5,634 bases of DNA from Prevotellaceae bacterium UBA2718 (GTDB taxonomy: Bacteria; Bacteroidota; Bacteroidia; Bacteroidales; Bacteroidaceae), in contig DEKQ01000024.1 of NCBI GenBank assembly GCA_002353975.1, positions 1-5,634 of the forward strand. Reading direction: 5' to 3'. Numbering within the stretch: the first letter of the stretch is position 1; each line of letters opens with the position of its first letter. The notes under the pieces are model-generated. The model was not told where the DNA came from. It ran no database searches and saw only the letters and a program-made list of their open reading frames with translations. The position numbers and the translations under genes were made by a program. Below are positions 5,198 through 5,634 of the stretch, in pieces.

Positions 5198-5634
5198 ATG
5201 GAATTGCAGAATCAGACAATACCAAAGCTATGGAATGCCAACTACACAAAGGTGTGGTTGGCAAACTTCATGATATTCTTCTCCTTCATGCTGGTGATGC
5301 CTATTCTGCCCTTGTACCTCTCTGAGCAGTTCGGAGCAGGCAAGCATACCATCGGTGTTGTCCTGTCGGGCTATACGGTGATGGCCTTGATTGCCCGTCT
5401 GTTCAGCGGCTACATCGTTGACACCTACAACCGCAAGACGGTGCTGCTTGTCAGCTATGGGCTCTTTGCGGGGTTCTTCTTAGGGTATCTCATAGGCGGC
5501 TCGCTCATTCTCTTTGCCCTCATCCGTACACTTCACGGTGCACCGTTTGGCACCGTTACGGTCAGCAACAGCACGGTGGCCATCGACGTGCTGCCCTCCA
5601 GCCGCCGCACGGAGGGCATCGGCTACTACGGGCT
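5198..5634 (+). CDS. MFS transporter, 3' end missing
   Basis: An open frame from ATG 5198 to the right edge, 145 complete codons. The protein starts MELQNQTIPKLWNANYTKVW and then shows hydrophobic segments at about residues 19-41 (TM1), 51-73 (TM2), 80-101 (TM3) and the start of TM4 near 103. GYIVDTYNRK at 71-80 is the MFS motif A between TM2 and TM3. RTLHGAPFGT (110-119) is the TM4 region, and RRTEGIGYYG (136-145) is typical of bacterial drug/sugar efflux-type MFS proteins. These proton- or ion-coupled carriers sit in the inner membrane; the substrate cannot be told. An in-frame TGA at 5192-5194 leaves no room for an earlier start, and the next Met (residue 25) would cut TM1. No separate promoter is visible, so it may be read through from the SulP gene. 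Confidence 0.9.
   Translation, partial: MELQNQTIPKLWNANYTKVWLANFMIFFSFMLVMPILPLYLSEQFGAGKHTIGVVLSGYTVMALIARLFSGYIVDTYNRKTVLLVSYGLFAGFFLGYLIGGSLILFALIRTLHGAPFGTVTVSNSTVAIDVLPSSRRTEGIGYYG

Overview
The window looks like chromosomal DNA of a Bacteroidales bacterium, most likely from the Prevotella group. Three candidate promoters match the Bacteroidetes sigma factor pattern (TTTG-like -33 box, 19-20 bp, TAnnTTTG -7 box). The start codons lack clear Shine-Dalgarno sequences. The protein families and gene order are also typical of that order. The assignment rests on these features and on recall of family sequences; no database search was possible.

Left part (1-2790, minus strand): a two-gene glycogen/alpha-glucan unit read leftwards. 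The first gene is a complete 661-residue glycogen debranching enzyme (amylo-alpha-1,6-glucosidase). It is followed 25 bp later by a GT-B glycosyltransferase resembling glycogen synthase, cut by the window edge after 259 codons. One enzyme would remove branch points and the other would extend or remodel glucan chains. A consensus promoter flanked by two perfect inverted repeats lies just upstream.

Middle (2791-3352): 562 bp without a protein gene but densely packed. From left to right it holds the leader and promoter of the debranching gene, a structured small RNA of about 195 nt on the minus strand with its own promoter, a 12-bp end-closing stem and a U9 tail, and the divergent promoter and hairpin-bearing leader of the next gene. 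The RNA folds as an interrupted rod with a large central bubble. A 6S-type RNA is the best reading, and it is the most interesting item in the window.

Right part (3353-5634, plus strand): a complete 571-residue SulP-family anion transporter with a C-terminal STAS domain, then the first 145 codons of a major facilitator superfamily (MFS) transporter. The 129-bp gap between them is almost wholly repetitive. Two blocks of five 7-bp units (consensus GAGTGAA) flank a 70-bp stem-forming core. The SulP stop codon lies inside the first block, and the MFS start codon follows the second by two bases. Nothing in the window links the two transporters to glycogen metabolism beyond adjacency.
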